Part shown: positions 25,209-34,687 of the stretch, piece by piece
Layout: each line of letters begins with the position of its first letter
Position numbering within the stretch: position 1 is the stretch's first letter
DNA from: CAZOHG01 sp964579725
GTDB lineage: Bacteria; Zhuqueibacterota; JdFR-76; BMS3Abin05
Assembly (NCBI GenBank): GCA_964579725.1
Contig: CAZOHG010000014.1
Location: 3,568 to 67,567, forward strand
DNA length: 64,000 bases
Reading direction: 5' to 3'
Program-made: the position numbers and the translations under genes
The notes under the pieces: model-generated
Told to the model about the DNA's origin: nothing
The model's database searches: none
The model's input: the letters and a program-made list of their open reading frames with translations, nothing else

Positions 25209-27097
25209 TGAAAAAAATCAGTATTTTTTTTGCACTTGGATTCTTATTGTGGAGCGTCCTTTGGGCCTTTGAAGCGGGTGCGATTACTCGGGATGAAATT
25301 ATTCAAAATGCGGAAAAATTTGTTCAGGTACAATGGACCTGCACGCAGGCAAATGTCAATCACCCTTACACGGCGGGTGGCTGTCAGCGCTGCGATTTTT
25401 ACCCGGGTGAAGTGGTACGGGGCGAAGCCTATTCGTTTGGGGGGACAGATTCGGTGGAGCGTTTTCTGCAGCGCCTTGCCGCAGGAGACGGAGCCGGAAG
25501 CCATTTGTGCCACTACAATCACTATGGGACGGTGCCGCCCTGGGCAACCGGTATCGATTGTTCGGCCTTTGTTTCCCAATGCTGGGAAATCTCGCGACAG
25601 GTTACATGGACACTGCCCAATTATTCGGTGGAAATCCCTCGTTCTCAATTGAAGCGCGGGGATATTCTAAACAAGCCCCACAGTCACGTTCGGCTGTTCG
25701 ACCGCCGTGCAGCTGACGGGCGCCCCATTGTGTACGAAGCCTCTGGAAGTGCAACCAAGGTGGTGCACCGTGTGGTTTCCTGGGGAACGTACACGCCAAG
25801 GCGGTTTAACGAACTATTAGTCCAGGCACCGCCCTTTTTGGTGCGCAGTTTGGGGCCTCAAATGGCCGAAATTGTCTGGCTTCGTTTACCTCAATTGGCG
25901 CAAGTGAAGGTGTACCAAAGCACGGACGGAAAATCTTTTTCGTTTATTCAGGACGCAACAGATACCAGCATTCACATTTCAAATCTTGTTCAGGGGCAGA
26001 CGACGTATTTTCGCCTGGCCGGCGTGGACAGCTCAGGTTCTGCCGGAGACCCGGGAGAAGTTCTGGCCATCACACCCTCCGAAACGCACCCGACTATTTT
26101 GGTGGTTAATGGGTACGACCGAAAGAAGAAAACCAACACCCTGAATTTTGTGGTTCCCCACGCCAAAGCAATTGGAGCCAACGGGTACGGTATTGAATCC
26201 TGCTCCAATGAATTGGTGGCACAAGGGATTGCCCATATAACCGAATACGGCTTTGTCGACTGGATTTTAGGGGAGGAATCCAGTGAAACGCGCACCTTTG
26301 ACCCATTGGAACAGCAAAAAATAGAGGAATATCTGACGGCTGGCGGCGGACTATTTGTGAGCGGTTCTGAAATCGCCTACGATTTGGAATACAAAAATCA
26401 CGGGGTAGATTTTCTGCACAGATACCTCAAGGTGAAATTTGTTAAAGACAATGCGCGGGTTTTTCAGGTAAACGGAGCTCCCCAAGGCCGCTTTTCTGCC
26501 TTTTCAAAAATTCCGTTCGGGAACGGGGCCAACGGGGTCTATTTGGTCAGTTCGGCCGATTGTCTGGAACCCGTGGATGGCGGGCAAGCGGATTTACTTT
26601 ACGTAAGAGGGGGGTACACAGCAGGTGTGGAGTACACCGGTACCTTTGACGACGGTACTCGGGTGGGGCACGTCATGGTGTGGGGATTTCCGTTTGAGAC
26701 GGTGGCGAGGGATTCTTTCCGGACCAAATTTATGGGAAAGATTTTGGGTTTCATGGGTTACACAGTAACATCGGTCCCTTTAGCCGAAAAGAAAAACACC
26801 TTTCCTGCCTATTTCCAGCTGAGCCAGGGGTACCCGAATCCGGTAACTCAAAGTTTTTTGAACTCCGCCGGAATTTCGTTTCGGCTGAAAGGCTTGCCTC
26901 AAAAACCGGTTCAAGTAACCATATTTAATCTTTTGGGACAAAAGGTGTTCCATATTTTGCTTTATCCTACACAGCAAGCGCTTTTTTCCTGGCGAGGTGT
27001 GGATTTGTACGGGCGCCCCGTTCCCACTGGAACCTATTTTTTGCGCGCTTCGGACGGGCATCGAATCGTCACACGGGCTTTTTCCGTATTGCAATGA
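25208..27097 (+). CDS. Secreted NlpC/CHAP-like amidase with Fn3-like and C-terminal sorting-type domain
   Basis: 629 residues with signal peptide (SIFFALGFLLWSVLWAF). The N-terminal domain has GIDCSAFVSQCW near residue 117 as the catalytic Cys and a later His in KPHSHVRLFD, fitting a papain-like amidase of the NlpC/CHAP kind. A fibronectin-like part (about 210-295) and a region starting ILVVNGYDRKKK (GATase-like fold, function unknown) follow. The last 90 residues (YPNPVTQSF ... LLGQKVFHI ... GRPVPTGTYFLRA) are a FlgD/Por-type beta-sandwich of exported FCB proteins. ATG 25208 is used; an in-frame GTG at 25193 lies inside the previous gene. Confidence 0.8.
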   Translation: MKKISIFFALGFLLWSVLWAFEAGAITRDEIIQNAEKFVQVQWTCTQANVNHPYTAGGCQRCDFYPGEVVRGEAYSFGGTDSVERFLQRLAAGDGAGSHLCHYNHYGTVPPWATGIDCSAFVSQCWEISRQVTWTLPNYSVEIPRSQLKRGDILNKPHSHVRLFDRRAADGRPIVYEASGSATKVVHRVVSWGTYTPRRFNELLVQAPPFLVRSLGPQMAEIVWLRLPQLAQVKVYQSTDGKSFSFIQDATDTSIHISNLVQGQTTYFRLAGVDSSGSAGDPGEVLAITPSETHPTILVVNGYDRKKKTNTLNFVVPHAKAIGANGYGIESCSNELVAQGIAHITEYGFVDWILGEESSETRTFDPLEQQKIEEYLTAGGGLFVSGSEIAYDLEYKNHGVDFLHRYLKVKFVKDNARVFQVNGAPQGRFSAFSKIPFGNGANGVYLVSSADCLEPVDGGQADLLYVRGGYTAGVEYTGTFDDGTRVGHVMVWGFPFETVARDSFRTKFMGKILGFMGYTVTSVPLAEKKNTFPAYFQLSQGYPNPVTQSFLNSAGISFRLKGLPQKPVQVTIFNLLGQKVFHILLYPTQQALFSWRGVDLYGRPVPTGTYFLRASDGHRIVTRAFSVLQ

Positions 27098-27963
27098 CAG
27101 CCGCTCTGAGAAGAAATTCTATTTTAGCTGCGCTTTTTGCGGCTATTTTTTGGGGGGGATCGTTTCCAATTGTAAAATTCGGGTTGCGCTTTTTCAAACC
27201 GCTTTGGTTTTTGGATTTGCGCCTTGTTCTGGCCTTTTTGGCCATGTTTGTTTTTCTCCAAAATAAGAGAAACTTTTGGCGGTTTCCCAAAGAAATTTGG
27301 TGGCTTGGAGCCCTAAATGCCGCCGGGTACATTTTTCAATATTTTGGAATGGAACGAACCACAGCCGGAAAAGCAGCCTTCTTTGTCAATATTAATGTGG
27401 TTTTCGTTGTTTTCTTAGCCCATTTTTTCTTTAAGGAGAAACTTCAATGGGAAAAGTACGGCGCCATGATTCTCATGTTGGTCGGAATTTACCTGCTCTC
27501 CACAAAAGGCGCGGGGGTAACGGATTTGTTTCACGGAAGCACTTTCGGGAATCTACTGGTTCTTTCGGCAGGAATTAGCTGGGCATTTTTCATTATTGTG
27601 GCCAAAAAAATTTTGGACAAACCCAGCAGCAGGGTCTTTCGCGTTGTGACCGCCTACGTTTTTACCACCATTATTTTTGTAACGCCCATCGCCATGATTT
27701 TTGAGCCCTTTCCTGGACACTTTGGCGCCACGGAAATCACAATTTTATCGGTAACCGCTTTGTTTTTTACGGTAGTGCCGTTTTATTTTTGGTCGGTAAG
27801 CCTGCGCGGACTAACCGCTACGTTAACGTCGTTTTTAACCTTGTCCGAAACCATTTTTGCCCTGATTTTGTCCGTTGCTTTTTTAGGGGAACGGTTACAG
27901 CCGGTGGAAATGGTGGGTGCGTTGTTGTTGCTGCTTTCAATTTTTGCGGCTTCTGTGCGATAG
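27094..27963 (+). CDS. DMT-superfamily transporter (EamA)
   Basis: 289 residues with ten hydrophobic segments and two EamA repeats. Examples are AALFAAIFWGGSFPIVKFG at the start and the second repeat beginning FGNLLVLSAGISWAFFIIV. An inner-membrane exporter or importer of small metabolites; substrate unknown. Its ATG overlaps the stop of the secreted amidase gene (ATGA), so translation is coupled. Confidence 0.92.
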   Translation: MTAALRRNSILAALFAAIFWGGSFPIVKFGLRFFKPLWFLDLRLVLAFLAMFVFLQNKRNFWRFPKEIWWLGALNAAGYIFQYFGMERTTAGKAAFFVNINVVFVVFLAHFFFKEKLQWEKYGAMILMLVGIYLLSTKGAGVTDLFHGSTFGNLLVLSAGISWAFFIIVAKKILDKPSSRVFRVVTAYVFTTIIFVTPIAMIFEPFPGHFGATEITILSVTALFFTVVPFYFWSVSLRGLTATLTSFLTLSETIFALILSVAFLGERLQPVEMVGALLLLLSIFAASVR

Positions 27964-28247
27964 AAGTGGAGAAGGTCGGTTAAAAAATAAATCGACTCTT
28001 AGCGGAAGTACAACCATTTACTTTTTTGGTGAGGCAGCGGGGGGTGAAAAAGTTTCCACCCCACATCTTGTTTTACCCTGTGTGAGGGGGCGAATTGGTG
28101 GCCACTGGCGAAAATGGTAAGGGGGCAGGTTTCTTTTTCGTAGAGCTTTGAGTTTGAATCCAGGAGTGTGGCTCCGGGAAGATTAAAAGAACAAACAATT
28201 TACAAAGGAATGGACGAATCAGATTTCACGTAAACTCAGGAGCAACC

Positions 28248-28994
28248 ATGCTTGAAAATCCAGTTAAATTTTTCAGCGAGGGAAAGCCACTCATCGGCAT
28301 GATTCATTACCCCGAATGTGAAACGGATCGAATGGTGGTCATGTGCCACGGCTACACGGCTCAAAAAACGGAGAACAAACGCCTTTTTGTGGAGGCGGCT
28401 CGTGCCCTGGCAATTGAGGGGTACGCAGTGCTGCGCTTTGATTTTTTCGGTTCCGGCGATAGCGCCGGTGAATTTCGAGAAACGCGTGTTAGCCACAATA
28501 TTCAAAATTTGCGCGACGCTCTGACCCTGGCACGGAATTCGGGCTTTTCCAAAATTGCAATTCTCGGAATCAGCATGGGAGCAGCCACGGCGATCCTGAC
28601 CATGCCGGAGCCAAATGTCGAGGCTTTGGTGCTGTGGTCCACCGTGCCCGATTTTCGTCGACTGTTTGAACAGTTTGCAGGGAATCTTCAAGACACACTC
28701 AAAAAGGTAGACGTCTACGAACACGAAGGTTGGTTGGTGGAACGCGCTTTTGTTCTGGAAGCGTTGGGGTACAATATTCAGGCTGCTTTTCAAAAATTGA
28801 CGCTTCCAAAGCTAATGGTTCAGGGCGACCGCGACGGGGCGATTTTTGTTCGGGGATTTGAGGAGTTCAAAAAGATTGCGTCAGGCGACACGGAATTTCG
28901 CCTCATTTCTGGGGCGCAGCACACGTACGACACCGTGAAACATCGTCGAGAAGTCATTGAAGTTACAAGGACTTGGCTAAAACAAAAATTTTAG
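28248..28994 (+). CDS. Alpha/beta hydrolase (serine aminopeptidase-like)
   Basis: 248 residues. The oxyanion region is VVMCHGYTAQKTENKR, the nucleophile elbow GISMGAA, the acidic residue lies in QGDRDG and the catalytic His in SGAQHTYD. Intracellular esterase or peptidase; substrate unknown. The 284 bases upstream hold no feature that I can support. Eleven bases separate it from the LOG-family gene. Confidence 0.9.
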   Translation: MLENPVKFFSEGKPLIGMIHYPECETDRMVVMCHGYTAQKTENKRLFVEAARALAIEGYAVLRFDFFGSGDSAGEFRETRVSHNIQNLRDALTLARNSGFSKIAILGISMGAATAILTMPEPNVEALVLWSTVPDFRRLFEQFAGNLQDTLKKVDVYEHEGWLVERAFVLEALGYNIQAAFQKLTLPKLMVQGDRDGAIFVRGFEEFKKIASGDTEFRLISGAQHTYDTVKHRREVIEVTRTWLKQKF

Positions 28995-29005
28995 GAGAAG
29001 ACAAA

Positions 29006-29854
29006 ATGCGAAAAAATAGGTTTGTTCCTTCTTTGGCGTATGAAAACAAAAAGTTTTTGGAAAGTGGGGACGCTCGTCCGCTGCGCATTTTGGCTGAATA
29101 TTTGGAACCGATTACACGGCTTCGAAAATTTCGAATAAAAGACACTGTCGTTTTTTATGGTTCGGCTCGCGCTCTGCCAATGGAAGAGGCTCAGGAGAAA
29201 TATTCGGAGATCATCTCGCGAGAGGGATTCAATCCCGAGGGGAACGAAATGGACCGCATTGCCTTGCAGGAAGCTAAGTCGATGATCCGGCTGGCCGAAT
29301 ATTACGAGGCGGCTCGAGATTTAGCCCGTCGCCTTACACAATGGTCCATGTCTCTCGAAAACGGGCAACGTTTCATTATTTGTTCCGGTGGCGGTCCCGG
29401 CATGATGGAAGCTGCCAATCGAGGCGCCATGGAAGCCGGAGGCTTGAGCATCGGGATGAATATTACCATTCCCCACGAACAATTTCCCAATCCTTACATT
29501 ACACCGGAATTGGGGTTTGAATTTCACTACTTTTTTATGCGCAAATTTTGGTTCATGTATTTGGCCAAAGCGCTCGTGGTCATGCCTGGTGGTTTCGGCA
29601 CAATGGACGAGCTTTTTGAGGTATTGACCCTGATTCAAACCGACCGCATTCAAAAGGTCATTCCGATTGTGCTGTTTGGTTCGGATTACTGGAAGGATGT
29701 TCTTCATTTTCAGAAATTTGCCGAATGGGGAACCATTTCAACCAAAGATCTCAATTTGTTTGTCATTGTGGACACCGTGGACGAAGCCATGCAATATCTT
29801 ACAACGGAATTGGAGAAACGCTTTCTGGGAAAGCGGAAATACTGGTATCTGTAA
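29006..29854 (+). CDS. LOG/TIGR00730 family protein
   Basis: 282 residues. Rossmann-like LOG-family protein with GSARALPMEEA, GGGPGMMEAANRGA and the nucleotide motif PGGFGTMDELFE. Small family members hydrolyse nucleoside 5'-monophosphates such as cytokinin precursors; this is the longer bacterial form, whose role is less clear. ATG 29006 follows AGGAGAAG; an upstream ATG in frame at 28973 overlaps the hydrolase gene and is less likely. An imperfect T-flanked hairpin lies at about 29877-29911. Confidence 0.88.
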   Translation: MRKNRFVPSLAYENKKFLESGDARPLRILAEYLEPITRLRKFRIKDTVVFYGSARALPMEEAQEKYSEIISREGFNPEGNEMDRIALQEAKSMIRLAEYYEAARDLARRLTQWSMSLENGQRFIICSGGGPGMMEAANRGAMEAGGLSIGMNITIPHEQFPNPYITPELGFEFHYFFMRKFWFMYLAKALVVMPGGFGTMDELFEVLTLIQTDRIQKVIPIVLFGSDYWKDVLHFQKFAEWGTISTKDLNLFVIVDTVDEAMQYLTTELEKRFLGKRKYWYL

Positions 29855-29974
29855 ACAACCTGGCCGCTTAGGGCAATTCATTTTCATTCAATGAAATGCA
29901 ATTTTTAGTTCATTAAAAAAATGAAGGGAAAAAGGAGCGATTTTTGAGTCCATTTTTTTCCCGCGTGTGCCTTT

Positions 29975-30658
29975 TCAGAGCGGGCGCCGGCAAAGGGGCC
30001 AACGAACTGAAAGTTGAATGGTCTGACCGGTTTTCATCCGAATGTGCAATTCCGTTTTCAGGGTGGTCGCCGTGTCACCCNNNNNNNNNNAGGGCAGCCT
30101 GTAATCAGGCGGCACCAGAACAGGTTCAGGGGACTGCGGCACTGTTCAAATCGAAACCAACCAACGGGTTGATTGGCCTGAACAAATGTTAGCAGGCGAG
30201 CACCGTTTTTCCAGCGCACCTCACAAACTGCCGATTGAATGTGCAGGTGAATCGAGCGAACGGGTCCTAATGCGGCGAGGTCAAATTCAAGGGCACCAGC
30301 CGGTATTTGGGTCGGAGCAGGGTTTCGGTCGTAGGGTTGGTCAAAATTTTCCTGTACTGCGGTAGTACTTGTGGCGAAGCCATTGTCGGTAAACCCAGCG
30401 GAAATTCCATTCCGGTGTGCTGATATTTTCCATGGGGCGCAGGGGCGTGATCCCAAGGAAAATCGAAGATGGGCGTGGTGCCGCCAAACCATTTGTCCCA
30501 AAATGCCATTGCCCAGCGGAATGCCGTTTTCCCAATCGGTAGCCAGACGATTAAATCTTAGATTGTGCCGCGAAGACGAGTCTGTCAAAGGAACATTTTG
30601 GCAGGAAGTCCCCAAAAAACAGAGTCCAAAGAAGCACAAAGCAGACAGATTTTTTCAT
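29975..30658 (-). pseudogene. Broken glycosidase lipoprotein gene (GH95-like) with frameshifts and a gap
   Basis: Pieces of one protein are spread over frames. The SD-placed ATG (30658) is in the wrong frame; removing one A from the run at 30650-30655 gives MKNLSALCFFGLCFLGTSC, a good lipoprotein signal. Then comes ATDWENGIPLGNGILGQMVW, typical of GH95-like or DUF5703-like glycosidases. The frame changes near 30450 (into TPEWNFRWVYRQWLRHKYY) and returns at an AAAATTTT run near 30348 (into DQPYDRNPAPTQIPAG). Ten Ns follow. Beyond them a 34-residue end (TLKTELHIRMKTGQTIQLS...) stops at 29975. Sequence error around an assembly join is more likely than true decay. Position suggests a rhamnose- or fucose-releasing enzyme. 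Confidence 0.6.
30081..30090. other. Assembly gap (ten Ns)
   Basis: A fixed run of ten Ns inside the broken glycosidase gene. The true missing length is unknown; a full glycosidase of this type would need far more than ten bases, so some of the locus is absent from the sequence. Confidence 0.97.
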
Positions 30659-30798
30659 ACCAATCTTTTCCTTATTAAAAAGAAAATGACAAAAAGTATT
30701 TCAAAAAATTACCGAATTTCAAAGTAAATTGCAATGCCATTTCAGATTTCCGATGGAAATTTCCGTCCGCCAATTTTTTTCAATTTTCAAATTAGAGG

Positions 30799-30827
30799 TT
30801 GTTTCCTTTTTAAAAATTCCGTATATT
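30799..30827 (+). promoter_or_regulatory. Sigma70-type promoter of the rhamnose/lactate cluster
   Basis: TTGTTT, 17 bases, TATATT, about 60 bases before the aldolase/dehydrogenase start. I found no convincing operator around it. Confidence 0.55.
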
Positions 30828-30886
30828 TCGTGTAAATTTGCGGGAAATGAACCTGTATTGATCACCTAACCATGAGGGCAGATGAC

Positions 30887-33058
30887 ATGTTAAAGTTCCT
30901 TGAAAATAAATGGGATGAGAAAATCGCTTCCGAATTGGACGAAGCGGAACAGTTGCGTTACCGTTCCAATTTATTGGGTTCCGACCTTCGAATTACGAAT
31001 TTTGGGGGTGGAAATACCTCCTCAAAAATCGAAGAAATCGATCCAATTACCCAGGAAAAGTTTTCGGTTCTGTGGGTCAAGGGCAGCGGAGGAGATTTGG
31101 GCTCTATTCGACGGGACGGTTTTTCGCGCCTGTACTTGGACAAGTTACTGGCACTTAAAAATCGCTACCGCGGGCCGAAATTTGAAGATGAAATGGTTGG
31201 GTACTACCCACTCTGCACATTTGGACCCGCCGGCCGCGCGCCTTCCATTGACACGCCCCTCCACGCTTTTTTGCCGTTTAAACATGTTGACCACATGCAC
31301 CCGGATTGGGCTATTGCGCTGGCGGCTTCGGCAAACGGCCAGCAATTGCTGCGCAAGTTTAACAGCCAATTTGGACACAACCTAATTTGGCTTCCCTGGC
31401 AGCGTCCAGGATTTGAACTGGCCATGATGTTGGAACGGGCTATTCGCCAAAATCCGGAGGCAGACGGATTCTTACTGGCTTCCCATGGTCTTTTTACCTG
31501 GGGTGACACACAAGAGGCCTGTTACGTAAACACCATTCAGATGATCGACGACCTTGGGCAATTTATTTTGCCCTTTGTTGAGAAAAAGGGGGAAAAGCTT
31601 TTCGGGGGACAAAAATTTGCCCCGCGTCCCGACCGCCAACAAATGGTACCGCAAGTCTTTCCGATGATTCGCGGCAAGGTGGGCGAACTGCACGGCTTAA
31701 TTGGTCATTTTGTCGATTTGCCCGAAGTGCAGCGTTTTATTAACAGTCATGATGCGGCCAAACTGGCGTTTCAGGGAACCAGTTGCCCGGACCATTTTGT
31801 GCGAACGAAAGTCCGTCCGCTGTACGTAGATTGGAATCCTGAATCGGGGGATTTGGCTTCACTGAAGGCGGTTTTTTCGGAAGCCATTGAGCACTACCGA
31901 CAAGATTACCGAAAATACTACGAGACCTACAAAGAACCGGATTCCCCGGCCATGCGAGACCCCAACCCTACAGTGGTACTTGTTCCCGGAATCGGCATGT
32001 TTACATTCGGCAAAAACAAAAAAGAAGCCCGGGTGACCGGTGAATTTTATGTAAATGCCATTCACGTCATGGAAGGTGCCACTGCCATGGAAACGGGGCA
32101 GATTGATCCCGATGTGGACCCCACGCGTGTGGTGAACAATTATGTGGCTCTGGCTCCGAAAGAGGCATTCCGAATTGAATATTGGGCTTTGGAAGAAGCC
32201 AAGTTGCGACGTCAACCACCGGAAAAAGAAATGGCCCGAAAAATCGTGCTCGTAGTGGGAGCCGGCAGCGGCATTGGGCGGATTTTTTGCCAACGACTTG
32301 CCGCGGAGAGCGCCCATGTTGTGGCCGCCGATTTAAATGAAAAATGGGCGAATGAGACCGCGCGGCAGGTTGGAGAAGAATTTGGGCGGGAAGTCATTAC
32401 CTCGGTGGGTGTCGATATTACCGACCGGCAATCGGTGCGGCAAGCCGTTCAAAAAGCCATTGAGGTGTTCGGTGGCTTGGACGCTTTGGTCAACACGGCG
32501 GCAGTTTTTATTCCGCCCGACAAGGGGAACCGCTATTCTGACGAACTCTGGGACAAGACGCTGAAAATCAACATTACTGGCAACGCCATTCTGGTTGAAG
32601 AATTTGCGGACGTAGCAGCGCTGCAAAATTCGGAGGCATCGGTGGTTTTGACCAGTTCCGCCAACGCTGTGGTTCCAAAATTTGGAAGCGAGCCCTACGA
32701 TGTGAGCAAAGCGGCGGTCAATCATTTGGTGCGGGAACTGGCCGTCCGCTACGCGCCTGCAATTCGGGTTAACGGAGTCAGTCCGGCTACAGTGGTAGAG
32801 GGCAGCTCCATGTTCCCACGCCACCGGGTGGTGGCCAGTTTGAAAAAATACGGCATTTCTTTCGATGAAGGGGAAACAACCGAGGCTCTGGTTCAAAAAT
32901 TGGCCAAGTTTTACGCTGACAGAACCTTGACCCACAAACCCATTCGTCCCATTGACGTGGTGGAAGCAGGCTATTTTCTGTTGAGTCCGCGGGCAAGTCG
33001 TACAACCGGCCATCTTATTCCTGTGGATGGCGGGTTGAAAGAGGCTTTTCTGCGGTAA
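30887..33058 (+). CDS. rhaEW: Bifunctional rhamnulose-1-phosphate aldolase / lactaldehyde dehydrogenase
   Basis: 723 residues. Residues about 1-420 are a class II aldolase (ITNFGGGNTSSKI, PSIDTPLHAFLPFKHVDHMHPD in part, ASHGLFTWG) that splits rhamnulose-1-phosphate into DHAP and L-lactaldehyde. Residues about 440-723 are a short-chain dehydrogenase (VVGAGSGIGRIF, active-site Tyr/Lys in YDVSKAA, SPRASRTTGHLIPVDGG) that oxidises the lactaldehyde to L-lactate. This matches the B. subtilis YuxG/RhaEW design. ATG 30887 has GAGGGC upstream; ATG 30872 has none. Rhamnulokinase and lactate-utilisation genes follow on the same strand. Confidence 0.92.
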   Translation: MLKFLENKWDEKIASELDEAEQLRYRSNLLGSDLRITNFGGGNTSSKIEEIDPITQEKFSVLWVKGSGGDLGSIRRDGFSRLYLDKLLALKNRYRGPKFEDEMVGYYPLCTFGPAGRAPSIDTPLHAFLPFKHVDHMHPDWAIALAASANGQQLLRKFNSQFGHNLIWLPWQRPGFELAMMLERAIRQNPEADGFLLASHGLFTWGDTQEACYVNTIQMIDDLGQFILPFVEKKGEKLFGGQKFAPRPDRQQMVPQVFPMIRGKVGELHGLIGHFVDLPEVQRFINSHDAAKLAFQGTSCPDHFVRTKVRPLYVDWNPESGDLASLKAVFSEAIEHYRQDYRKYYETYKEPDSPAMRDPNPTVVLVPGIGMFTFGKNKKEARVTGEFYVNAIHVMEGATAMETGQIDPDVDPTRVVNNYVALAPKEAFRIEYWALEEAKLRRQPPEKEMARKIVLVVGAGSGIGRIFCQRLAAESAHVVAADLNEKWANETARQVGEEFGREVITSVGVDITDRQSVRQAVQKAIEVFGGLDALVNTAAVFIPPDKGNRYSDELWDKTLKINITGNAILVEEFADVAALQNSEASVVLTSSANAVVPKFGSEPYDVSKAAVNHLVRELAVRYAPAIRVNGVSPATVVEGSSMFPRHRVVASLKKYGISFDEGETTEALVQKLAKFYADRTLTHKPIRPIDVVEAGYFLLSPRASRTTGHLIPVDGGLKEAFLR

Positions 33059-33107
33059 GCCCTAAAATGCGAGCTCACTGGTGGGACGGCCATTTTCAGG
33101 AGGAAAA

Positions 33108-34673
33108 ATGAAGCGATCTCTTTTACTTTTCTTCAGTTTGCTGATTTTAACCATTTCCTGTGTCAGGCATCCCGTGCCGGTAAATGTGTCGCAGGTACTT
33201 AACGAGGCGGGCTCAAACCGAAAGGAATTGGTGAAGGTCATTCGACACTACGAGAAATCGGGAGACAAAGAAAAGCTCAAAGCCGCCTATTTTCTGATCG
33301 GAAATATGGGTGACAAAAGCTACGTTCATTTTTCCGTGGTGGATTCCAGCGGGAAAAATGTGCACTTCAATGTGCTCAATTACCCAAATTACAAAGCCAT
33401 GGTTGCCGCCTGGGATTCCATTGAAGCCGTTCGCGGTCCAATTCACAATCAAAGGGATTCTGTGGCTTACGACAAAAAGGTCATGACGGCCGATTTTCTG
33501 ATCTCGAATATCGATTTGGCTTTCAAGGCCTGGCGTCAGTTCCCGTGGGCACACCATATTGGATTCGACCAATTTTGTGAGTACATTTTGCCTTACAGGG
33601 GCAGCAATGAGCCTCTTGAGAATTGGCGACCCTATTTCTACAAAAAATACCAGTGGGTGGCTGATTCGGTCAAAGACAAGAATGATCCGGTGGAAGCGGC
33701 GATTTTAATTAACAACGATCTGAAATCCTGGTTCAAGTTCGATCCCCGTTTTTACCGCCAATCCACCGACCAGGGTCTGGCGGAAATGCTCAAAAACAAA
33801 AAAGGGCGTTGCGAAGACATGACCAATCTGGCCATGTACGCCATGCGGGCAATGGGTATTCCCGTCATGAGTGATTTCACTCCGTACTGGGCCAAAACGG
33901 GCAATAATCACGCGTGGAATGCCATTTTGGACAAGACAGGTAAGGTGGTGATTTTCATGGGAGCCGGGCCGAATCCCGGAGAGTACCGATTGAACCAGGC
34001 AAAGGCAAAGGTGTTCCGAAAAACATTCGCGCGCCAACCGAATAGCCTTGCGGCAATTAAACCAAAAGGAGAAAATGCTCCGCCTTATATTAATCGGGCT
34101 AATATTGTAGATGTAACGGCTGCCTACGGCCCGGTAGCCGATGTCACGTTGCAATTACAGCGTCCCAGACCCCGGAGTTCTACCTTCGCTTACCTGTGTG
34201 TGTTTAACAGCGGTGAATGGCACCCGATTCACTGGGGCGCTATTGACAAAAAGAATCACGTTCGGTTTACCGACATGGGGCTTGACATTGCTTATTTGCC
34301 TGCCTACTACGTTCACAAAAAGGTGGTGCCGGCCGGGCCTCCGTTCATTCTTTCAAAAACAGGGACTGTTTTGCCCATTGAGGCCGACACCGTGCACACA
34401 CAAACCGTTCGGCTGTTTTCCACCACCCGAAAAGTGACCCGAAATGCGACGGACAACATCGAAAAAGCCTTTTTTGTCCCTGGTAAATCGTACGAGCTGT
34501 TTTTCTGGAAAAATGACGCGTGGCAATCCGTCGGCAAACAAAAGGCCGGGAAAGGGCCGTTGGTTTTCCGTAACGTCCCGTCCAAAGCTCTGTACTGGCT
34601 GTTGGCCGAACACTCCAATCGTGAGGAGCGGATTTTTACTTTGGACGGGAAGGGGCGTCAAGTGTGGTGGTAA
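33108..34673 (+). CDS. Transglutaminase-like lipoprotein
   Basis: 521 residues. The signal peptide ends at lipobox LTISC. The transglutaminase-like core has KKGRCEDMTNLAMYAMRAMG (Cys) and NNHAWNAI (His), with an Asp shortly after (LDKTGKV). The C-terminal third is beta-rich. AGGAGG precedes ATG 33108. It sits between the aldolase gene and rhaB, so an outer-membrane or periplasmic role in handling a rhamnose-containing glycan or glycopeptide is possible, but the sequence only shows a papain-like fold. No close characterised relative comes to mind. Confidence 0.8.
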   Translation: MKRSLLLFFSLLILTISCVRHPVPVNVSQVLNEAGSNRKELVKVIRHYEKSGDKEKLKAAYFLIGNMGDKSYVHFSVVDSSGKNVHFNVLNYPNYKAMVAAWDSIEAVRGPIHNQRDSVAYDKKVMTADFLISNIDLAFKAWRQFPWAHHIGFDQFCEYILPYRGSNEPLENWRPYFYKKYQWVADSVKDKNDPVEAAILINNDLKSWFKFDPRFYRQSTDQGLAEMLKNKKGRCEDMTNLAMYAMRAMGIPVMSDFTPYWAKTGNNHAWNAILDKTGKVVIFMGAGPNPGEYRLNQAKAKVFRKTFARQPNSLAAIKPKGENAPPYINRANIVDVTAAYGPVADVTLQLQRPRPRSSTFAYLCVFNSGEWHPIHWGAIDKKNHVRFTDMGLDIAYLPAYYVHKKVVPAGPPFILSKTGTVLPIEADTVHTQTVRLFSTTRKVTRNATDNIEKAFFVPGKSYELFFWKNDAWQSVGKQKAGKGPLVFRNVPSKALYWLLAEHSNREERIFTLDGKGRQVWW

Positions 34674-34687
34674 TTTCGGGAGCTTGA

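Noticed and set aside
29877..29911. Terminator after the LOG-family gene
   Set aside because: The hairpin is AT-only and has a bulge; mentioned under the gene but not listed.
29944..30192. Plus-strand open frame running through the Ns
   Set aside because: It exists only because Ns are read as codons; the coding signal is on the other strand.
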